A stretch of 64,000 bases of DNA from Isoptericola sp044389085 (GTDB lineage: Bacteria > Actinomycetota > Actinomycetes > Actinomycetales > Cellulomonadaceae), in the NCBI RefSeq assembly GCF_044389085.1, contig NZ_JBIRXP010000004.1, positions 124,001-188,000 on the forward strand, written 5' to 3'. This document shows positions 59,792-64,000 of this stretch, in pieces. Within the stretch, counting starts at the first letter, position 1. Each line of letters begins with the position of its first letter. The position numbers and the translations under genes were made by a program. The notes beneath the pieces were generated by a model. It ran no database searches, was not told the DNA's origin, and was given only the letters and a program-made list of their open reading frames with translations.

Positions 59792-60930
59792 CCCTCGCCC
59801 CCGGGCACGCTCGCGGGCGCGTAGAGCGCGCGGGCCAGCGCGTCGAGCACGCCGGCGGTCTCCGGCCCGAACGCGAGGATCTGGGCGTCGTCCATCGCGA
59901 CGATGCGCCGGTTCTCCCCCGCGGGGGTCTGCGCGAGGGCGGGCAGCCGCTCCAGGAGCCCGTCCACCCCGCCGGCGGACTCGAGCCCCTGGGACATCAT
60001 GAGCAGCACGTCGGGCTGCGCGGCGACGATGCCCTCGTCGTTGACGGGCCGCATGCCCTTCCACCCGATCTCGGAGGCGACGTCGACGGCCCCCACGGAC
60101 TCGACGAGCGAGTCCGCGCCGGAGCCCTCGCCGAACAGGTAGTAGACGCCCGCCTGGCCGCGCACGTACAGGAAGGCGACGCGCAGCCGGTCGGCCTGCT
60201 CGCGGGGCGCGAGCTCCGCGACCTGCGCGACGACGTCGTCGACCTCGGCCCGGGTGCGCTCCGCCAGCTCGGCCCCCTCGTCGGGGACGCCGAGAGCCTC
60301 CGCGATCGACCGGACGAGGTCGCCCGACGTCTCCACGCTGCGGTGCGGGTCCAGGACGACGACGGGGATGCCGGCGTCGCGCATCTGCATGAGCACGTCC
60401 CACGGCCCGAGCGTGGTGTCGGTGAGGATCACCGTGGGCGCGAGCTCCAGGATCGCCTCCCCCGTGAGCTCGTGGCCGTTCGCCGTCACCAGCGGCAGGT
60501 CCGCGATCTCGGGGAAGGTGGAGGACGTGTCGCGGCCCACCACCCGGTCGCCGAGGCCCAGCTCGAAGACGGTGCGCGAGAGCGTGCCGTACAGGTCGAG
60601 CGCCAGGATCCGGCTCGTATCGGTGACGGTGACCTCGGTGCCCTGGGAATCGGTGACGGTGACCGGGAGCTGCGGCTGCGGGTCGTCGGCGACGGGGGCG
60701 ACGGGCGTGTCGGCGGTGCGCACGACCGTCTCCCCGGTCCACTCCCGCGGGTCGTCGAGCGCGTCCAGCTCGGACAGCGGCGTCGTGTCCACCGCGGCCA
60801 CCCGCTGCTCGACGACGCCGCCCGGACCCAGCGCCGTGCAGCCGGTGAGGACCAGCGCGACGAGCGGGGCGACCAGCAGCGCGAGAGGGGCGAGGGTGCG
60901 GCGGGCGTGCCGGACCGGGCGCGAGGGCAT
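59788..60930 (-). CDS. hmuT: Heme-binding lipoprotein of the heme ABC transporter
   Basis: A 380-residue lipoprotein (lipobox LTGC) with a class III periplasmic-binding-protein fold: ILALDLYGTLSRTVFELGLGDRVVGRDTSSTFPEIADLPLVTANGHELTGEAI (in parts), ILTDTTLGPWDVLMQMRDAGI, GWKGMRPVNDEGIVAAQPDVLLMMSQGLES. The segments with GHEL and the Tyr-rich VRGQAGVYYLFG are where corynebacterial HmuT ligates heme by His and Tyr. AAGGAG lies seven bases before the ATG. A DtxR-type box lies about 70 bases upstream. Confidence 0.93.
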   Translation of the reverse strand: MPSRPVRHARRTLAPLALLVAPLVALVLTGCTALGPGGVVEQRVAAVDTTPLSELDALDDPREWTGETVVRTADTPVAPVADDPQPQLPVTVTDSQGTEVTVTDTSRILALDLYGTLSRTVFELGLGDRVVGRDTSSTFPEIADLPLVTANGHELTGEAILELAPTVILTDTTLGPWDVLMQMRDAGIPVVVLDPHRSVETSGDLVRSIAEALGVPDEGAELAERTRAEVDDVVAQVAELAPREQADRLRVAFLYVRGQAGVYYLFGEGSGADSLVESVGAVDVASEIGWKGMRPVNDEGIVAAQPDVLLMMSQGLESAGGVDGLLERLPALAQTPAGENRRIVAMDDAQILAFGPETAGVLDALARALYAPASVPGGEG

Positions 60931-60997
60931 GCAGGTACTCCTTGGTGGGGCGACCCCTGGCGGGGCCGGGCCGGACGCGACCTCGCGCCGGGTTTGC

Positions 60998-61016
60998 TGA
61001 GGCGAGCCTAACTTAG
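60998..61016 (-). promoter_or_regulatory. DtxR/IdeR-type iron box upstream of hmuT
   Basis: TGAGGCGAGCCTAACTTAG matches most positions of the TTAGGTTAGCCTAACCTAA consensus. It overlaps a TAGGCT hexamer on the minus strand that may be the operon's -10, so iron-loaded DtxR would block transcription of hmuTUV and the HtaA genes. Confidence 0.7.
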
Positions 61017-61127
61017 GCCAGGCTGGCCTTACTTGTCATGATCGAGGCAGGGATCGGCCCGGGTGATCCGCGTCACCCGGGCCGCGCCGTCGGGGCCGCC
61101 GTCGGGGCCGCGGCGGCCGGCCGCGGC

Positions 61128-61778
61128 TCAGGGGTGGGCGACGCCCAGCTCCACGAACATCGCACGGTTGAGGCGGAACGCCTCCTGCGCCTCGGAGACC
61201 GCGAGGTCCACCTCGGTGTCGTCGAGCTCGAGCCCGTCGAGGCGCTCGCGGTACACGTCCTTGAACGGCTTCGCCTTGGGAATCTCCGGGAAGTCGTAGA
61301 ACTCCAGCCCCTCCGCGCCCATGCCGTAGTGCCGCTGCATCATCCGCTGGATGACCTGGCCGCCGGAGAGGTCGCCGAGGTAGCGCGTGTAGGCGTGGGC
61401 CGCGTAGCACGCGACGTCGCCGCCGACGGCGTGCAGCCGCGCGACGTAGCGCTCCGTCGCGGGCAGCACCCGCACGACGTCGCGCCAGCCGGCGCCGTAC
61501 AGGTGCGCGAGGTCGCGCTCGATGGCGGGGACGCGCGTGAGCTCGTCGAAGACCAGGTCCTGCCCGCGCTCGTCCGCGCGCATCCGCTCGCTCGCCTGCT
61601 CGAGGGCCGTGTAGACGGCGAGCTGCTGCGCGGCGAGGTCGGCGTACGCGGCGACGTCGAGCCGGCCCGACAGGAGCCGCTCGACGAACCCCTCGGACTC
61701 CGCCTGCGAGTGCTCGGCACGCGTGCCCTCGCGCAGCCGGGTCGAGAGCGGGACCAGCTCCGCGGCGACGACCGTCAT
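61128..61778 (-). CDS. hmuO: Heme oxygenase (HmuO-like)
   Basis: A 216-residue all-helical heme oxygenase. Proximal ligand His23 (REGTRAEHSQAE) and distal helix YLGDLSGGQ at 133-141 are the family hallmarks; the length equals HmuO of Corynebacterium. It opens the heme ring, releasing iron, CO and biliverdin. The biliverdin could supply the phytochrome at 47317. The ATG at 61778 has TGGAGG seven bases upstream; in-frame starts further up lack this. An iron box lies about 90 bases upstream. Confidence 0.96.
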   Translation of the reverse strand: MTVVAAELVPLSTRLREGTRAEHSQAESEGFVERLLSGRLDVAAYADLAAQQLAVYTALEQASERMRADERGQDLVFDELTRVPAIERDLAHLYGAGWRDVVRVLPATERYVARLHAVGGDVACYAAHAYTRYLGDLSGGQVIQRMMQRHYGMGAEGLEFYDFPEIPKAKPFKDVYRERLDGLELDDTEVDLAVSEAQEAFRLNRAMFVELGVAHP

Positions 61779-61865
61779 GAACGACCTCCAGGGTGAACGG
61801 CCGGGCTCCCGGCGCGACAGGTCATGACAGAACGTCACGACACGGCGTCACGATAGCACCCGAGA

Positions 61866-61884
61866 TTAGGCTTGCCTATCCTCA
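61866..61884 (-). promoter_or_regulatory. DtxR/IdeR-type iron box upstream of heme oxygenase
   Basis: TTAGGCTTGCCTATCCTCA closely follows the DtxR consensus (TTAGGTTAGCCTAACCTAA). It lies some 90 bases before the heme oxygenase start, near possible -10 hexamers (TAATCT or TATCGT on the minus strand). Confidence 0.7.
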
Positions 61885-61940
61885 TCCCGAGGAGGGAGAC
61901 GACAGGTCGCCGGCGTGCCCGGGGCGCGCCGGGAGCGCAC

Positions 61941-61980
61941 GACGGCGGCCGGAGCACCCGCGGGCGCCCCGGCCGCCGTC
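61941..61980. terminator. Hairpin after the duplicated-repeat secreted gene
   Basis: Arms GACGGCGGCCGG (61941-61952) and complement (61969-61980) around a 16-base GC-rich loop, just downstream of the minus-strand gene ending at 61992. The 12-base arms equal those of the hairpin at 44900-44941. Confidence 0.65.
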
Positions 61981-61991
61981 GGCCCGACCGC

Positions 61992-62687
61992 TCAGTCGAG
62001 CTCGATCGTGCGCACGATCCGCTCCCCGTAGCCGGACGTCGCGACCACCTTCACCCGCGCGTCATCGTCCGCCCGGAACGTCCGCCCGAGCGTGACGTTG
62101 CCGTACGCCCCGGCCTTCGCCGACGTCGACGCCACCCGCTGGCCGTCGCGGTAGAACGTCGCCTTCCACGTCGAGCCCTTGCGGGGGCTGTTGACCCGCA
62201 GCTTCGCCGTCACGCGGTCGTCGTCGCGCTCGGCGACGGCGTAGCCGTAGCGGGCACCCTTGACACCCTTGCCGTTGCGGCAGGCGAGGTCGTCGTCCAG
62301 GGTGACGACGCGCTCCAGGCGCTCGCCGTACCCGGAGGCGGCGACCACCTTGATCCGGGCGTCGTCGTCCGCCCGGAAGGTCTTCGCGAAGCTCACGTCG
62401 CCGTTGCGCGCCGTGCGCTTCGTCTGCTGGTGGACCTTGGTGCCCCCGCGGTAGACCTTCACGGTCCACTTCTTGCCGGCGTGCTTCGAGTCGATGGTCA
62501 GGCCCGCGCGGAGCCGGTCGTCGTCGCGCTCGGTCAGGCCCACGCGGTACTGCGAGTCCTTCGTCGCGTACCCCGAGCAAGAAATGCGGTCGTCGTCGTC
62601 CGCGTGCGCGGCGCCGGCACCGGCGACCAGGCCGCCCCCGGCGAGCGACAGGGCGAGCAGCGTTCCGAGAATGCGGTTCTTCAGCAT
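61992..62687 (-). CDS. Secreted protein with two homologous repeats
   Basis: A 231-residue exported protein I do not recognise. After a signal peptide (LLALSLAGGGLVAGAGAAHA) come two tandem repeats of about 95 residues with the shared pattern ERDDDR..A.L..S..G..W....YR.G, then TFRADDDAR(I/V)KVVA(A/T)SGYGER. The repeated acidic triplets and predicted beta strands suggest Ig-like domains, perhaps binding calcium. The first repeat has two Cys (SCSGY, ACRNG). GGGAG lies six bases before the ATG. It is monocistronic and divergent from DinB. Confidence 0.8.
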   Translation of the reverse strand: MLKNRILGTLLALSLAGGGLVAGAGAAHADDDDRISCSGYATKDSQYRVGLTERDDDRLRAGLTIDSKHAGKKWTVKVYRGGTKVHQQTKRTARNGDVSFAKTFRADDDARIKVVAASGYGERLERVVTLDDDLACRNGKGVKGARYGYAVAERDDDRVTAKLRVNSPRKGSTWKATFYRDGQRVASTSAKAGAYGNVTLGRTFRADDDARVKVVATSGYGERIVRTIELD

Positions 62688-62881
62688 GATGCTCCCAGAT
62701 CCGGGCCACGGGCGCGGACGCGCGGTGTGGCTTCGTCGGTGACGCTATGGACGGTGCATGAGCCCGTCGTGACGGCTGTGTGAGGCCGCTCTCATCCGTG
62801 GTTCACGTCCGGTTCCCCCGCGGTCCCGGCGAGATCCGGAGAACCGTTGCCACCCGCGGCTCGATGCGCGAGCGTGGACCC

Positions 62882-63511
62882 GTGACGACATCGACGCCGC
62901 CCCCGGACGCCAAGGCCGTGCTCCACCGCTCCCTGCGAGGCGCGCGCGAGGCGCTCCTGTGGAAGGTGGAGGGCCTGTCGGAGCGGGAGGCCCGCCTGCC
63001 CCGCACGCCCACCGGCACCAACCTGCTCGGGCTGGTCAAGCACGCGGCGACCGTGGAGATCGACTACTTCGGCGGCGTGTTCGGCCGCCCGTGGCCCCGC
63101 CCCGACGCCGCGCCGTGGCTCGCCGCGGCGGACTCCCCCGACGCCGACGCGGACGCGCTCCAGGCGGAGTTCTTCGCCACCGCCGACGAGTCGCTCGCGC
63201 AGCTCGTCGACCTGTACCGGCAGGTCGGGGACTTCGCCGACGCCACCATCGACGCCCTGCCCCTGGACGCGCCCGGGCACGTCTGGTGGTGGCGCGAGGG
63301 CAACCGCGACGTCACGCTCCTCCAGGTCCTCGTGCACGTGTCCGCGGAGCTGAGCCGCCACGCCGGGCACGCCGACATCCTGCGGGAGGAGGCCGACGGC
63401 GCCGTCGGGATGCGGCCCGGGAACGGCAACCTCGCCGACGGGTTCGACTACGCCGCGTTCACCACCCGGCTGCGCGGCATCGCCGAGCAGTTCCCCGACG
63501 AGGGCCGATGA
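62882..63511 (+). CDS. DinB-family protein (DUF664 type)
   Basis: A 209-residue four-helix-bundle protein of the DinB superfamily. The metal-site pattern is visible: LLGLVKHAATVEIDYFGGVFGRPW (His in the second helix) and LLQVLVHVSAELSRHAGHADILRE (the HxxxxxRHxGH motif). Members are mostly putative thiol-dependent transferases or of unknown function. The GTG at 62882 was chosen as the homologue-like start; an ATG six codons earlier (62864) is possible. Confidence 0.88.
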   Translation: MTTSTPPPDAKAVLHRSLRGAREALLWKVEGLSEREARLPRTPTGTNLLGLVKHAATVEIDYFGGVFGRPWPRPDAAPWLAAADSPDADADALQAEFFATADESLAQLVDLYRQVGDFADATIDALPLDAPGHVWWWREGNRDVTLLQVLVHVSAELSRHAGHADILREEADGAVGMRPGNGNLADGFDYAAFTTRLRGIAEQFPDEGR

Positions 63512-63930
63512 CCGGCGCTGACGTCCCCACGCTCCGGCAGGTCGTGCTCGACACCACCGACGCACGCCGGCTCGCGGAGTTCTACCGCGAGCTGTTCGCG
63601 CTCGCGTACCGCGCCGGCGACGAGCCGCCGCCGCCCGGCGAGCCCGACCCGCACGGCGCCGACTGGCTCGTCCTGCGCAACCCCGCCGGGGTGCCGCTCG
63701 CGTTCCAGCAGGTGCCGTCGCTGCCGCCGCCCACCTGGCCCGACGACGGCGTGCCGCAGCAGCTGCACCTCGACGCCACCGTGCCGGACGTCGCCGCGCT
63801 GGACCGCCAGCACGAGCGCGCCCTCGCCCTGGGCGCGCGGCTGCTCCTCGACCGGTCGGACGACCCGGACGAGCCGCTGCGGGTCTACGCCGACCCCGCC
63901 GGGCACCCGTTCTGCCTGTTCGTCGGCTGA
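63508..63930 (+). CDS. VOC-family (glyoxalase-like) protein
   Basis: A 140-residue protein with the two beta-alpha-beta-beta-beta modules of the vicinal-oxygen-chelate fold: LRQVVLDTTDARRLAEFYRELF, LVLRNPAGVPLAFQQVP, QQLHLDATVPDVAALDRQHERALALGARLL (in parts), VYADPAGHPFCLFV. This is the small glyoxalase/bleomycin-resistance-like group common in Actinobacteria; substrate unknown. The ATG overlaps the DinB stop (ATGA). From 63931 to the window end I see no gene. Confidence 0.9.
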   Translation: MTGADVPTLRQVVLDTTDARRLAEFYRELFALAYRAGDEPPPPGEPDPHGADWLVLRNPAGVPLAFQQVPSLPPPTWPDDGVPQQLHLDATVPDVAALDRQHERALALGARLLLDRSDDPDEPLRVYADPAGHPFCLFVG

Positions 63931-64000
63931 CCTTCGCCGACCGAACGGCGCCCTGGCCGGCCGCGGCATGCCTGCCTGGGCGCGCCGCGCGTCAGGCGTA

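Overview
The window is a dense (about 73-75% GC by eye) stretch of actinobacterial chromosome. Frequent GTG starts, ATGA/GTGA gene overlaps, start codons 6-8 nt downstream of a TANNNT hexamer (leaderless transcripts), DtxR-type iron boxes, a Corynebacterium-like HtaA/HmuTUV heme system and twin-arginine-exported polysaccharide enzymes all point to a high-GC Gram-positive. My inference is Micrococcales, near Cellulomonas, Cellulosimicrobium or Isoptericola. I see no tRNA, rRNA, CRISPR array, prophage or transposase gene, and no gap of 300 bases without a gene.

Layout. (1) 1-12622: a polysaccharide-utilisation cluster on the minus strand: a CUT1 sugar ABC transporter, an SDR dehydrogenase, two cytoplasmic heparinase II/III-type lyases, a DUF624 membrane protein, an exported SGNH hydrolase and an exported PL8 lyase cut by the window edge, with a divergent LacI regulator. 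(2) 12635-15329: an ECF sigma/anti-sigma/YceI operon divergent from a secreted-repeat lipoprotein gene; the gap between them holds two matching ECF-type promoters pointing outward. (3) 15378-29787: housekeeping and transport genes: AidB-like dehydrogenase, pyridoxal kinase, endonuclease IV, a two-component system with a divergent ABC exporter, a Na+/H+ antiporter, a PadR regulator, a PQQ-propeller membrane protein and cytochrome bd (cydAB). (4) 29893-38897: DUF4177 protein, a second ABC exporter, a DUF559/AbiEi-like endonuclease gene bracketed by two related large palindromes, a second two-component system, an atypical MBL-like hydrolase, YibE/F and a DMT transporter. (5) 39101-44860: a complete oligopeptide ABC importer. 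(6) 44976-52366: LVIVD-repeat secreted protein, DUF305 lipoprotein, a bacteriophytochrome fused to a PP2C phosphatase, a CPBP-like membrane protein and a GAF-PP2C phosphatase. (7) 52369-61778: a heme-acquisition locus: heme oxygenase, HmuTUV, two HtaA-domain proteins (one ending in a WxL domain), a further secreted protein and a DUF916 WxL partner. (8) 61992-63930: a duplicated-repeat secreted protein, DinB and VOC proteins.

How parts may work together. In region 1 the exported lyase would cut a uronic-acid polysaccharide outside, the ABC transporter would import oligosaccharides, and the two lyases without signal peptides plus the dehydrogenase would finish them inside. In region 7 surface HtaA proteins would pass heme to HmuT, HmuUV would import it, and heme oxygenase would release iron and biliverdin. 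Biliverdin is the chromophore expected for the phytochrome of region 6, so one window holds both a plausible biliverdin source and a biliverdin-binding light sensor. The best candidates for something undescribed are the endonuclease gene between palindromes (32401-33544), the mirrored ECF promoters (14651-14727) and the HtaA-WxL/DUF916 surface heme module.
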